DNA of 64,000 bases from Amycolatopsis nalaikhensis (GCF_030264295.1 NZ_CP127173.1:9679501-9743500); one strand, 5' to 3'. Shown: positions 16,707-25,087, counted from the first letter of the stretch. Numbers and translations are program-made. Notes: generated by a model from the sequence alone, not told the origin.

Positions 16707-17141
16707 TCATTCCGGGACGATGTGGATGGCCGCTTCTTCGGCGGACGCCGCGGCGCCGTCCAGGCCCACATCGGAGGCGAACACGTAGGGGTACACCTCG
16801 TCCGCGTCCGGGTCCTCGACCAGCCGTCCGGCCCGCGCCACGCCGACCTGGTCGTCGTACAGCTCGCCGTCCGTGTCGGACGCGTCACCGAGCCCGTCGC
16901 CTTGGTCCGCGGCGTCGAAGACGTCCGGCAGCTCCCGGGCGAGCCGTTTGCCAAGCTCTTCGTGGCCGGCGGCCTCCCGGGCCGTCACGCCCCAGTCGAA
17001 GACCGCGATGGGGTGGTCCGGCGGGGTGTAGCCCTCGTCCAGCACGTCCGCCACGCCGCGGTCCACGAGGCTGTCCTCGGGTTCCAGCAGACCGTTGTCC
17101 AGGTCGAAACCGCCGTCGTACTCGTCGGAGTCGTCACTCAT
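16707..17141 (-). CDS. DUF5709 family protein
   Basis: A 144-residue acidic protein with DLDNGLLEPEDSLVDRGV and VLDEGYTPPDHP near the N-terminus and a C-terminal ARAGRLVEDPD, the marks of the actinobacterial DUF5709 family. Function unknown. ATG 17141 begins the conserved acidic stretch. It leads a four-gene minus-strand group with a molybdenum enzyme and lies 51 bases from a perfect operator palindrome. Confidence 0.8.
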   Translation of the reverse strand: MSDDSDEYDGGFDLDNGLLEPEDSLVDRGVADVLDEGYTPPDHPIAVFDWGVTAREAAGHEELGKRLARELPDVFDAADQGDGLGDASDTDGELYDDQVGVARAGRLVEDPDADEVYPYVFASDVGLDGAAASAEEAAIHIVPE

Positions 17142-17192
17142 GGGGTTCTCGCATTCGATCCGCCGCGTCGTTCCCGGCAACCGTAGCTCATT

Positions 17193-17208
17193 TGGACTAT
17201 TTAGTCCA
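17193..17208. promoter_or_regulatory. TGGAC-type operator, site 3
   Basis: TGGACTATTTAGTCCA, a perfect palindrome with seven-base arms, in front of the DUF5709/molybdenum-enzyme operon. It overlaps the TAA stop of the thioredoxin gene. Confidence 0.85.
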
Positions 17209-17536
17209 TCTTGGACAAGACGTCGGCGAGATCGGCCAGCAGCGCGGCCTTCGGCCTGGCGCCCACGATCTGCTTCACCGGCTTGCCGCCCTGGAACAGG
17301 ATCAGCGTCGGGATCGACAGCACCTGGTAGTCACGCGCCGTGTTCGGGTTCTCGTCGACGTCGAGCTTGGCGATGGTCAGCTTCTCGCCGTTCTCCGCCG
17401 CGATCTCCTCCAGGACGGGGGCGACCATCTTGCACGGGCCGCACCAGGTGGCCCAGAAGTCGACCAGGACCGGCTTTTCGCTGGTCAGGACCTCGTCGAC
17501 GAACGTCTCGTCGGTCACCTTCACGGTGTTGGCCAT
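17201..17536 (-). CDS. trxA: Thioredoxin
   Basis: A 111-residue thioredoxin with the active site WATWCGPCKMVAP near residues 30-42, cis-proline SIPTLILF near 75 and GARPKAALL at the end. It reduces protein disulfides using thioredoxin reductase. ATG 17536 follows AAGGAG. It is divergent from msrB across about 215 bases carrying an operator; thioredoxin is the usual reductant of methionine sulfoxide reductases, so joint control is sensible. The symbol names the family; other thioredoxins probably exist elsewhere. Confidence 0.92.
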   Translation of the reverse strand: MANTVKVTDETFVDEVLTSEKPVLVDFWATWCGPCKMVAPVLEEIAAENGEKLTIAKLDVDENPNTARDYQVLSIPTLILFQGGKPVKQIVGARPKAALLADLADVLSKMD

Positions 17537-17568
17537 GGTTTCTCCTTCAGGGTGGACGCAGGCTTTCA

Positions 17569-17584
17569 TGGACCCTACAGTCCA
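17569..17584. promoter_or_regulatory. TGGAC-type operator, site 4
   Basis: TGGACCCTACAGTCCA, perfect TGGAC-N6-GTCCA, 33 bases before the thioredoxin start and inside the divergent thioredoxin/msrB promoter region. Confidence 0.8.
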
Positions 17585-17750
17585 ATCAGCCGGGCGTCTC
17601 CACTCAGTCCTTACGAAAGGAGAACGCACCCGCGCCGACCGGCCGTCCGGCGGAATAGCGCGGGTCCGCCGCACGTCTCTACCTCCGCACGTCCAGGTGC
17701 GTCTCACCTGGTGCCCCAGCTTCACGCCGCAAGGCGGGGAAGGGAGAGCT

Positions 17751-18218
17751 GTGCCTCAGCAGGCCAAGTACCACAAGAATCCGGAGGCCGTCTCGCGGCT
17801 GAACCCGGAGCAGTACCGCGTGACCCAGCAGGACGGTACGGAGCGTCCGTTCGCGAACGCGTACTGGGACAACCACGAGCCGGGCATCTACGTCGACGTC
17901 GTGTCCGGGGAGCCGCTGTTCGCTTCGGTCGACAAGTACGACAGCCGGTCCGGCTGGCCGAGCTTCACCAAGCCGATCGACAAGGCGAACGTCGTCGAGC
18001 GGGAAGACTTCAGCCACGGGATGATCCGGGCGGAGGTCCGCTCGCTGCACGGGGACAGCCACCTCGGCCACGTCTTCGACGACGGTCCCCTCGACAAGGG
18101 CGGGATGCGCTACTGCATCAACTCCGCGTCGTTGCGGTTCATCCACCTCGACGACCTGGAGGCGGCGGGCTACGGGGCCTACCGCACCCTGTTCACGAGC
18201 GGCACCGACAGCAAGTGA
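17751..18218 (+). CDS. msrB: Peptide-methionine (R)-S-oxide reductase, single-cysteine form
   Basis: A 155-residue MsrB. The catalytic block RYCINSASLRFI is intact near 120-131, with SGWPSFTKPI and HLGHVFDDGP. The two zinc-binding CxxC pairs of the classic enzyme are missing (the usual GNCDAHLGH reads HGDSHLGH) and the usual resolving Cys in SGCGWPSF is replaced (DSRSGWPSF). The catalytic cysteine is thus the only cysteine in the protein, so regeneration must use an external thiol such as thioredoxin or mycothiol. GTG 17751 is set by GGGAGAG just upstream. Confidence 0.92.
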   Translation: MPQQAKYHKNPEAVSRLNPEQYRVTQQDGTERPFANAYWDNHEPGIYVDVVSGEPLFASVDKYDSRSGWPSFTKPIDKANVVEREDFSHGMIRAEVRSLHGDSHLGHVFDDGPLDKGGMRYCINSASLRFIHLDDLEAAGYGAYRTLFTSGTDSK

Positions 18219-18223
18219 CGTCT

Positions 18224-18253
18224 CCGGCGCGCGAACCCCGGTTCGCGCGCCGG
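18224..18253. terminator. Hairpin between msrB and the MOSC gene
   Basis: A 14-bp perfect G/C stem (18224-18237 with 18240-18253) six bases after the msrB stop. It could end or attenuate transcription before the MOSC gene, or stabilise the msrB message. Confidence 0.55.
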
Positions 18254-18270
18254 CGCTAGGGAGGAGAGCC

Positions 18271-18825
18271 ATGCCGGAACCGCACCGGACGATCCCGGTG
18301 GAGATCGTCGCGCTGCTGGTCTCCCCCGCGCACGCCTTCGAAGGCCGTCCGGCGGACGGCCCGCGCCCCGACCCGGAACCCGTCGAGCGCGCCGAGGTCA
18401 CCGTGCGCGCCGGGCTCGGGCTCGTCGGGGACCGGTACTTCAACCGGCCCGCCCACCGCCGGGCCGCCGTGACCCTCTTCGCCGCCGAGTCACTCGACGT
18501 CCTGGCCCGCGACCTCGGCCTCGCCGCGGTACCGGACCCGCACCTGCCACGACGCAACATCGTCGTGCGCGGGTTTCCCGTCGACGAGCTGGCCGCGCCG
18601 CGCGGCGGGACCGGCGCGGTCTTCGGCCTCGATTCCGGGGCGGGCGAAGTCCGGTTCCAGGCCTATCGCCCGGCCCACCCGTGCGCGTGGATGGACGTGG
18701 TGCTGGCGCCCGGCGCGTTCCGCGGGCTGCGCGGGCACGGCGGCGTGCGCTGCACCCCGCTGGACGACGGGGTCCTGCGCGTCGGTCCCGCGACCCTCAC
18801 CGTGGAGCGCTCCCCGGCGACCTGA
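18271..18825 (+). CDS. MOSC domain-containing protein
   Basis: A 184-residue protein with the layout of stand-alone MOSC domains: GLGLVGDRYFNRPAHRRAAVTLF near 50-70, RRNIVVRG near 92, and the hallmark cysteine in AHPCAWMD near 137. MOSC proteins bind the sulfur of, or act with, molybdenum cofactor. A molybdenum-enzyme operon lies 1 kb away. ATG 18271 follows GGGAGGAGAG. It may be co-transcribed with msrB despite the hairpin between them. Confidence 0.82.
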   Translation: MPEPHRTIPVEIVALLVSPAHAFEGRPADGPRPDPEPVERAEVTVRAGLGLVGDRYFNRPAHRRAAVTLFAAESLDVLARDLGLAAVPDPHLPRRNIVVRGFPVDELAAPRGGTGAVFGLDSGAGEVRFQAYRPAHPCAWMDVVLAPGAFRGLRGHGGVRCTPLDDGVLRVGPATLTVERSPAT

Positions 18826-18834
18826 CGCGGTGCC

Positions 18835-19440
18835 TCAGGGCTGGAAGCCGCGGATGTGGTCGATGGCCATGTCGACTGCGATGCGCATCGGCTTGACGTC
18901 GTGCTCGGTCTGCGCGAGCAGGTACCCGCCCTGCAAGGCGCCCATCAGGCCGATGGCGAGCCGTTCGGGGTCGGCCTCGGGCCGCAGCTTGCCGGCGTCC
19001 CGCATCCGGCGCAAGCCGTCGGTGATCAGCCCCTGCCAGGTCTCGAAATGGCCCGCGAGCGCCGACCGCGCCCGCTCGTTCTGGTCCGAAAGCTCACTCG
19101 CCAGCGAACCCAGGCGGCACCCGTAGGCCCCGTTGCGCAGCGCACTGCGCTGGACGATCGCGTCCCGCCAGCGCTCCAGCCCGCGGATCGAATTGAGCCG
19201 CCGCAGTTGTTCCGCCTGGGTGGTCAGCACCTCTTCGGCCTGGAACTCGATGACGTCCTGGACGAGCGCGTCCTTGTCGGGGTAGTGGTGGTAGAGCTGC
19301 GACTTGCTGGTGCTGCTCGCGGCGCGGACGTCGTCGAGCGTGGTGGCGGCCACCCCTTTCACCGTCATCAAGTCGACAGCGGCCCGCAGGATCCGCGCCC
19401 GGGTCGCCTCACCACGCGCCGTCCGCCGGACCGGCCTCAC
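18835..19440 (-). CDS. TetR/AcrR-family regulator (GCxxGSL type)
   Basis: A 201-residue TetR protein. The helix-turn-helix TTLDDVRAASSTSKSQLYHHY is at about 34-54, AYGCRLGSLASELSD near 105, and LQGGYLLAQT near 170. It is very like the regulators at 33545 and 34943. GTG 19440 is chosen because GGAG lies seven bases upstream; a further upstream GTG has none. It is the one member of the six-gene group with no TGGAC palindrome in front of it. Confidence 0.85.
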   Translation of the reverse strand: MRPVRRTARGEATRARILRAAVDLMTVKGVAATTLDDVRAASSTSKSQLYHHYPDKDALVQDVIEFQAEEVLTTQAEQLRRLNSIRGLERWRDAIVQRSALRNGAYGCRLGSLASELSDQNERARSALAGHFETWQGLITDGLRRMRDAGKLRPEADPERLAIGLMGALQGGYLLAQTEHDVKPMRIAVDMAIDHIRGFQP

Positions 19441-19561
19441 AGAGCTTCTCCGGTTCCACCACGGCACCACATTATCGCACCGGCGCGCCTCGGCGGCCGA
19501 GCCCGGGTCGGCGGCCCCGACTCGGCGGAATCCGGACCTTCCGGACCAGTTGCCGACGTCG

Positions 19562-20158
19562 TCACCCGCGGCCCAGCGCGAGCGCGACCCGGGCGGCCAG
19601 CGCGGGGACGACCTCGGCGTCGAACCACGTGTTCCGGGCGTGCCAGCGGTAGTTCAGCGGTGACGGGTGCACCAGCGGGAACTCGGCGGGGAGGTATTCG
19701 CCGTAGGCCCGCACGGTCTCGGTGAGGTTCGCCTTGGCCCGGCCGGCGAGGTAGAACCGCTGCGCGTACGCGCCGATGAGCACGCGGAGGGTGACGTCGG
19801 GCATCCCGGCCAGGATCCGCGGGTGCCACCGCGGCGCGAAGTCCCGGCGCGGGGGCAGGTCGCCCGTCTTGCCCTTGCCCGGGAAGTAGAAGTCCATCGG
19901 CACGATGGCGAACAGTTCGGGATCGTAGAACTCGTCGTCGCGGACCCCGAGCCACGAGCGCAACCGCACGCCGCTCGCGTCGTCCCACGGGATCCCGCTC
20001 TCCTGGGCCCGCCAGCCCGGTGCCTGGCCGATGATCACGACCCGCGCGGACGGCGACCCGGCCCACACGGGCCGGTAGCCGAGGTCCCGTGCCCACGCGT
20101 TGGAGGGGTCCGCCGTCAGCTCGTCCATGACCGCGCGCAAAACGTCTGCCAACTGCAC
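19562..20158 (-). CDS. Uracil-DNA glycosylase family protein
   Basis: A 198-residue protein with the superfamily motifs VIIGQAPGWRAQESGIPWDD near 50-70 (water-activating region) and HPSPLN near 165 (DNA-binding loop). It should remove uracil or related damaged bases from DNA. No iron-sulfur cysteines are present, so it is not the family 4/5 clustered form. GTG 20158 has GAGGA nine bases upstream. It is divergent from mshC, with one operator palindrome between them. Confidence 0.82.
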   Translation of the reverse strand: MQLADVLRAVMDELTADPSNAWARDLGYRPVWAGSPSARVVIIGQAPGWRAQESGIPWDDASGVRLRSWLGVRDDEFYDPELFAIVPMDFYFPGKGKTGDLPPRRDFAPRWHPRILAGMPDVTLRVLIGAYAQRFYLAGRAKANLTETVRAYGEYLPAEFPLVHPSPLNYRWHARNTWFDAEVVPALAARVALALGRG

Positions 20159-20204
20159 TCCGGGTTTTCCTCGTCGGGAAGATCGAGCGGGACGATACGC
20201 TAAG

Positions 20205-20220
20205 TGGACCATCTCGTCCA
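20205..20220. promoter_or_regulatory. TGGAC-type operator, site 5
   Basis: TGGACCATCTCGTCCA, perfect TGGAC-N6-GTCCA, 20 bases before mshC and 46 bases before the divergent uracil-DNA glycosylase gene. Confidence 0.82.
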
Positions 20221-20240
20221 TCCTCCCTTAGTGTCGGAGC

Positions 20241-21479
20241 ATGCAGACCTGGTCTTCGGCCGCCGTGCCCCGCGTTCCCGGCACCCCGCCCCCGTTGCGG
20301 CTCCACGACACCCCCACCGGCCGGCTCCGGCCGACGGCACCGGGCCCCGTGGCGAAGATGTACGTCTGCGGCATCACGCCCTACGACGCGACCCACCTCG
20401 GGCACGCGGCGACGTACCTGGCCTTCGACCTCGTCCACCGGCTGTGGCGCGACGGCGGCCACGACGTCCACTACGTCCAGAACGTCACCGACCTCGACGA
20501 GCCCCTGCTGGAGCGCGCCGAGCGGGACCACGAAGACTGGATGGCGCTGGGCAGACGGGAGACCGCGCTGTTCCGCGCGGACATGGCGGCGCTGCGGGTG
20601 CTGCCGCCGCGGGAGTTCGTCGGCGCCGTGGAGGCCATCCCCGAAATCGCCGAGATGATCGGCGAGCTCCTCGCCACCGGCTCGGCCTACCGGGCCGACG
20701 ACCCCGCCTACCCGGACATCTACTTCGACCGGTCCTCCACCGGCCGGTTCGGCTACGAGTCGAACTACGACGAGGCGGCCATGGCGAGGTTCTTCGCCGA
20801 GCGCGGCGGCGACCCGGACCGCCCGGGTAAGCGTGATCCGCTCGACGCGCTGCTGTGGCGGCTCGCCCGGCCCGGCGAGCCGTCGCGGGAATCCGCGCTC
20901 GGCGCGGGGCGGCCCGGCTGGCACGTCCAGTGCAGCGCGATCGCGCTCAACCGGCTCGGCCTCGGGTTCGACGTCCAGGGCGGCGGTTCGGACCTGGTGT
21001 TCCCCCACCACGAGTTCAGCGCGGCCCACGCGGAGGCCCGCACGGGCGGTCACCCGTTCGCCCGGCACTACGTCCACGCCGGGATGATCACGCTCGACGG
21101 CGAGAAGATGTCGAAGTCGAAAGGCAACTTGGTGTTCGTGTCGCGGCTGCGGGCCGAGGGCGTGGACCCGTCGGCGATGCGGCTGGCGCTGTTCGCCGGG
21201 CACTACCGCACGGACCGCGCGTGGACCGACGACCTGCTGCACCAGGCCCAGGAGCGGCTGGCGCGCTGGCGGGCGGCGACGTCGGCGCGGACGGGCCCGG
21301 CGGCGGAGGGCACGGTCGCCACCCTGCGGGAGCGGCTCACCGACGACCTGGACACCCCGTCGGCGCTCGCGGCCGTCGACGCGTGGGTGGCGGACGCGCT
21401 GCGGCGGCGGGGTACGGATGCCGACGCTCCCGCGTTGATCCGGACCGCCGTCGACGCTTTCCTCGGAGTCGCCTTGTAG
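20241..21479 (+). CDS. mshC: Cysteine:1-D-myo-inosityl 2-amino-2-deoxy-alpha-D-glucopyranoside ligase
   Basis: A 412-residue MshC, the ATP-dependent ligase joining cysteine to GlcN-Ins in mycothiol synthesis. It opens MQTWSSAAVP like known MshC proteins, has MYVCGITPYDATHLGHA with the HIGH-type signature near 40-58, the zinc-site blocks GWHVQCSAIA and FPHHEFSAAHAEA, and KMSKSKGN near 295. It is shorter than cysteinyl-tRNA synthetase, as expected for MshC. The operator just upstream would put mycothiol synthesis under the same control as thioredoxin/msrB. Confidence 0.92.
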   Translation: MQTWSSAAVPRVPGTPPPLRLHDTPTGRLRPTAPGPVAKMYVCGITPYDATHLGHAATYLAFDLVHRLWRDGGHDVHYVQNVTDLDEPLLERAERDHEDWMALGRRETALFRADMAALRVLPPREFVGAVEAIPEIAEMIGELLATGSAYRADDPAYPDIYFDRSSTGRFGYESNYDEAAMARFFAERGGDPDRPGKRDPLDALLWRLARPGEPSRESALGAGRPGWHVQCSAIALNRLGLGFDVQGGGSDLVFPHHEFSAAHAEARTGGHPFARHYVHAGMITLDGEKMSKSKGNLVFVSRLRAEGVDPSAMRLALFAGHYRTDRAWTDDLLHQAQERLARWRAATSARTGPAAEGTVATLRERLTDDLDTPSALAAVDAWVADALRRRGTDADAPALIRTAVDAFLGVAL

Positions 21480-21624
21480 GACGCTTCCGCGCGGGCGCGT
21501 TTCGGCCGGTCTGTCCGGCTCGGCACGAGCGGCTCGGTGCGGCCCGGCCGGAATCCTTGCGGCGGCGGTAAGAGGTGCTCGCCGGTGGGCACCAATTAGC
21601 GATCACCCGCAGGGAGGGGACGTC

Positions 21625-21942
21625 GTGCTCGTGAGCTTGCCCAAAGAGCCCTTCAAGGTTGCGGTCTCCGACGGCTCGATCGTCATCCTGGTCACCGGTC
21701 GCCTGACGACGGCGTCGGACGTCGAGCGGCTCTGCGCCGAACTCGACTTCGCGACGGCCGTCTGCCGCGGGGTCGTCACCGTCGACCTGACCGGCTGCAC
21801 CGCGCTCGGCCTGGACGCGGCGCTGGCCCTCCGGAAGCACCACGCCGCGCGGTACCGCTGCCGGTTCCGGATCGTCGCCTGCCCGTCGCCGATGCTCGCC
21901 GTGGTGGGTGTCCCGCTCGGCAAAGCGACCTCGCGCCGGTGA
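21625..21942 (+). CDS. STAS-domain-like protein (anti-sigma antagonist type)
   Basis: A 105-residue protein with a predicted alternating strand/helix fold: VSDGSIVILVTGRLTTASDV near 14-34 and VVTVDLTGCTALGLDAALAL near 50-70, as in SpoIIAA-like STAS domains. The phospho-acceptor Ser/Thr is uncertain because the usual DS(S)G is replaced by TALG. GTG 21625 follows AGGGAGGGG. It overlaps the next gene by four bases (GTGA). Confidence 0.6.
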   Translation: MLVSLPKEPFKVAVSDGSIVILVTGRLTTASDVERLCAELDFATAVCRGVVTVDLTGCTALGLDAALALRKHHAARYRCRFRIVACPSPMLAVVGVPLGKATSRR

Positions 21943-22376
21943 TCTCGCTGACCAATGGGCACGATCGGGAACTCGTCCTCCACCACCGCCTTCCGGCTTA
22001 TCTCGCGGCGGTGAGCGCGGCCGTCGGCGTGGGGGTGGAGTCCTGCACGGCCGACTTCGGCAACCCCGCGTCCGCCTACATCGCGCTCGACACGCGGCTG
22101 CCGCGTCACCCGGGCCGGGACGTCGCCCTGCTCTGGGACGAGCGGCACGGCTGGTCGGCCGCGGTCGAGCACGACTCCGGGTCCGACCTGCTGGTGGTCG
22201 CCTACCTCGGTGGCGAACTGGTGCCCGGGCCGCAGCGGCTGGTCCGGTTCCTGGCCGCCGTGCGGCGCGGCGACGTTCCCGCCGTGCCGGTCGTGCCTGT
22301 CCTCCACGACGGCGAAGCGGTGCTGCTGGACGGGTTGCGGCGCTACCGGCCCGACGGCTGGCAGTGGCCTCGCTGA
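21939..22376 (+). CDS. DUF6292 family protein
   Basis: A 145-residue protein with LPAYLAAVSAAVGVGVESC near the N-terminus, RDVALLWDERHGWSAAVEHD near 70 and YLGGELVPGPQRLVRFLAAV near 92, matching the actinobacterial DUF6292 family, whose function is unknown. The GTG start overlaps the STAS-like gene stop, so the pair is translationally coupled. Confidence 0.72.
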   Translation: MISLTNGHDRELVLHHRLPAYLAAVSAAVGVGVESCTADFGNPASAYIALDTRLPRHPGRDVALLWDERHGWSAAVEHDSGSDLLVVAYLGGELVPGPQRLVRFLAAVRRGDVPAVPVVPVLHDGEAVLLDGLRRYRPDGWQWPR

Positions 22377-22385
22377 ACGGCGATG

Positions 22386-23012
22386 TCAGCCGGGTTGCCG
22401 TTTCCGCGCGGTCCGGACCCGCGCGCCGCACGAGGGCGAGCACCAGGTGCGCCGCCCGCGACGACCGAAGTCGAGGAAGTAGTTGGAGCAGCCGGGTGCC
22501 GGACACGCACGCAGGCGCTGCCGGTCACGGCCACCGAACAGCTCCACCGCCTGACGGGCGATCTGGCCGACCGCCGCGACCCCGCCCGGCACGTCACCCT
22601 GGACGCCCAGCTCGGGTTCGGACCGCGGCCGCCACACCAACGCCGGCCAGTGGGGTGCCCCGGCGACCGCGCTGTTGAGGACGTCCAGCGCGGTGGCCCG
22701 GTCCGGGACCGGCGGGATCCCCTGGCGCCGGTCCCCCGTCAGCTCGCCCGCCAGGCCGCGGACCGCGTCACGCAGCCTCCGCAGGTCGTAGGCCGCCATG
22801 CGGGCGCTCAACGGGGTCGCCGACGCCAGCCAGTGCGTGAACGACGGGTGCTGCTGGGGCAGCCTCGGCGCGATCTCCCGGATCCAGTCCATCGTGGACT
22901 CCGAGGTGGCCAGGACGTCGGTGACGCCGCCCGGGCCCGACCACACCGTGTTCATCAGGTCGACCGGCAGTTCCTCGCCGGTGAGCCGCGCGTGGTGCGG
23001 CGTCGTCAGCAT
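22386..23012 (-). CDS. ABATE/CGNR zinc-finger protein
   Basis: A 208-residue protein. The N-terminal ABATE-type domain (LTGEELPVDLMNT at the start) is followed by a C-terminal zinc finger with CPAPGCSNYFLDFGRRGRR and WCSPSCGAR near 165-200; the name motif reads CGAR instead of CGNR. Members are presumed stress-related transcription regulators. ATG 23012 has AAGG upstream. It is divergent from a 77-residue zinc-finger-like gene. Confidence 0.85.
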   Translation of the reverse strand: MLTTPHHARLTGEELPVDLMNTVWSGPGGVTDVLATSESTMDWIREIAPRLPQQHPSFTHWLASATPLSARMAAYDLRRLRDAVRGLAGELTGDRRQGIPPVPDRATALDVLNSAVAGAPHWPALVWRPRSEPELGVQGDVPGGVAAVGQIARQAVELFGGRDRQRLRACPAPGCSNYFLDFGRRGRRTWCSPSCGARVRTARKRQPG

Positions 23013-23115
23013 TTCTTCACCTTCTTCCCATGAGCCGGGTGTTCCGGCGCGTAAGAACCGCCGAAGATCAGGTGCTAACGTCCGAGACCGCGGCTCGAAA
23101 CTCTCGAGGTAGGGC

Positions 23116-23349
23116 ATGAGCGACTGGGACGCACTGAACGAGTTCCTCCGGACCGATCCGCGGGACATCGGGTGCGACCTCGCCCTCGACGCGCTCCCCG
23201 CCTATTCGGAAATGGCCGCCGCCGCCGGGCACCCCGAACGGCTTTTTCCCGGGCTGGCCGCGCACCTGAAGTCGTGCCGGGCCTGTTTCCGTGATTACGA
23301 AGCCCTGGTTCGCGCGATCCGCGAATTCGGTGGTGACGAACCGCGCTGA
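23116..23349 (+). CDS. Small anti-sigma-like zinc-binding protein
   Basis: A 77-residue protein ending in HLKSCRACFRDYEALVRAI, an H-x3-C-x2-C arrangement like zinc-binding anti-sigma domains, preceded by a conserved-looking DIGCDLALDALPAY. No membrane segment and no sigma gene is adjacent. The family is common in actinobacteria as an uncharacterised small protein. ATG 23116 is near a weak GAGGTAGGG. Confidence 0.65.
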   Translation: MSDWDALNEFLRTDPRDIGCDLALDALPAYSEMAAAAGHPERLFPGLAAHLKSCRACFRDYEALVRAIREFGGDEPR

Positions 23350-23353
23350 CCGG

Positions 23354-25087
23354 TCAAGGTCGCAGCTGCCGCGACGGGGCGGCGTGGCTGTTGACCCGCT
23401 GTTTGCCGAAGAAGCCGATCTCGCCCTCGTGGTGGAGACGTTCGATCATGTGCGGGTAGTGCAGCTCGAACGCCGGGCGTTCGGAACGGATCCGGGGCAG
23501 CTCGGTGAAGTTGTGCCGCGGCGGCGGGCACGACGTCGCCCACTCCAGCGAGTTGCCGTAACCCCACGGGTCGTCCACCGTGACGATCTCGCCGTACCGG
23601 TAGCTCTTGAAGACGTTCCAGATGAACGGCAGCGTCGAGGCACCGAGGATGTACGCGCCGATCGTCGAGATCGTGTTCAGCGTGGTGAAGCCGTCACTGG
23701 TCAGGTAGTCCGCGTACCGGCGCGGCATGCCCTCGGCACCCAGCCAGTGCTGGACGAGGAAGGTCATGTGGAAGCCGATGAACGTGGTCCAGAAGTGCCA
23801 CTTGCCGAGCTTCTCGTCCATCATCCGGCCGGTGATCTTCGGGAACCAGAAGTAGATGCCGGCGAACGTCGCGAAGGCGATGGTGCCGTAGAGGACGTAG
23901 TGGAAGTGCGCGACGACGAAATAGGTGTCGGAGACGTGGAAGTCGATCGCCGGCGCGGCCAGCATGATGCCGGTCAGGCCGCCGAAGAGGAACGTGACGA
24001 GGAACCCCACCGAGAAGATCATCGGCGTCTCGAAGGACAGCTGGCCCTTCCACATCGTGCCGATCCAGTTGAAGAACTTCACCCCGGTCGGGACCGCGAT
24101 CAGGAAAGTCATGAAGGAGAAGAACGGCAGCAGCACCGCACCAGTGGCGTAGAGGTGGTGCGCCCAGACGGAAAACGAGAGCGCGGCGATGGCCAGCGTG
24201 GCGAAGACCAATCCCTTGTAGCCGAAGAGGGGTTTGCGGCTGAACACCGGGAAGACCTCCGACACGATCCCGAAGAACGGCAGCGCGATGATGTACACCT
24301 CGGGATGGCCGAAGAACCAGAACAGGTGCTGCCACAGGATCACCCCGCCGTTGGCCGGGTCGAACACGTGCGCGCCCAGCCGCCGATCGGCCTCCAGCCC
24401 GAAGAACGCCGCGGTGAGGATGGGGAACGCGACGAGGATCAGGATCGACGTCACCACGATGTTCCAGGTGAAGATCGGCAGCCGGAACATCGTCATGCCG
24501 GGCGCGCGCAGCGAGACGACCGTGGTGATCATGTTGACGGCGCCGAGAATCGTGCCGAGGCCGCTGACGATCAGGCCCATGATCCACAGGTCGGTGCCGG
24601 GACCGGGGGTGTGTGTGGCTTCGGACAGCGGCGTGTAACCGGTCCAGCCGAACTCCGCCGCGCCGCCGGGGGTGAGGAAGCCCGAGACGACGGTCAGGCT
24701 GCCGAAGAGGTAGAGCCAGTACGAGAACGCGTTGAGCCGCGGGAAGGCGACGTCGGGAGAGCCGATCTGCAGCGGCAGGACGAAGTTCGCGAAACCGAAC
24801 AGGATCGGCGTCGCGTACATCAGCAGCATGATCGTGCCGTGCATGGTGAACAGCTGGTTGTACTGCTCCTGCGAGAGGAACTGCAGCCCGGGACGCGCGA
24901 GCTCGCTGCGGACCAGCATCGCCATCGCCCCGCCGACCATGAAGAAGGCGAAGGCCGTGACCAGGTACATCACGCCGATCTGCTTGTGGTCCGTGGTGCG
25001 CATCAGGCGCAGCAACGCCGAGCCCTTCACGGAACGGCGCACGGGGTACGGCCGGGTGACGATGGGGCCGGGCGCGGTGGTCTTCAT
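23354..25087 (-). CDS. ctaD: Cytochrome c oxidase subunit I, orphan copy
   Basis: A 577-residue haem-copper oxidase subunit I with 12 helices. Metal-site residues are present: TMHGTIMLLMY for low-spin haem, HPEVYIIALP for CuB with the His-Tyr pair, a following HH, and VAHFHYVLYG. It catalyses O2 reduction with proton pumping in the aa3 complex. No subunit II, III or assembly genes are nearby, so this is a second copy that must join subunits encoded elsewhere. Its ATG overlaps the NDH-2 stop (ATGA); GGAG is seven bases upstream. Confidence 0.93.
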   Translation of the reverse strand: MKTTAPGPIVTRPYPVRRSVKGSALLRLMRTTDHKQIGVMYLVTAFAFFMVGGAMAMLVRSELARPGLQFLSQEQYNQLFTMHGTIMLLMYATPILFGFANFVLPLQIGSPDVAFPRLNAFSYWLYLFGSLTVVSGFLTPGGAAEFGWTGYTPLSEATHTPGPGTDLWIMGLIVSGLGTILGAVNMITTVVSLRAPGMTMFRLPIFTWNIVVTSILILVAFPILTAAFFGLEADRRLGAHVFDPANGGVILWQHLFWFFGHPEVYIIALPFFGIVSEVFPVFSRKPLFGYKGLVFATLAIAALSFSVWAHHLYATGAVLLPFFSFMTFLIAVPTGVKFFNWIGTMWKGQLSFETPMIFSVGFLVTFLFGGLTGIMLAAPAIDFHVSDTYFVVAHFHYVLYGTIAFATFAGIYFWFPKITGRMMDEKLGKWHFWTTFIGFHMTFLVQHWLGAEGMPRRYADYLTSDGFTTLNTISTIGAYILGASTLPFIWNVFKSYRYGEIVTVDDPWGYGNSLEWATSCPPPRHNFTELPRIRSERPAFELHYPHMIERLHHEGEIGFFGKQRVNSHAAPSRQLRP

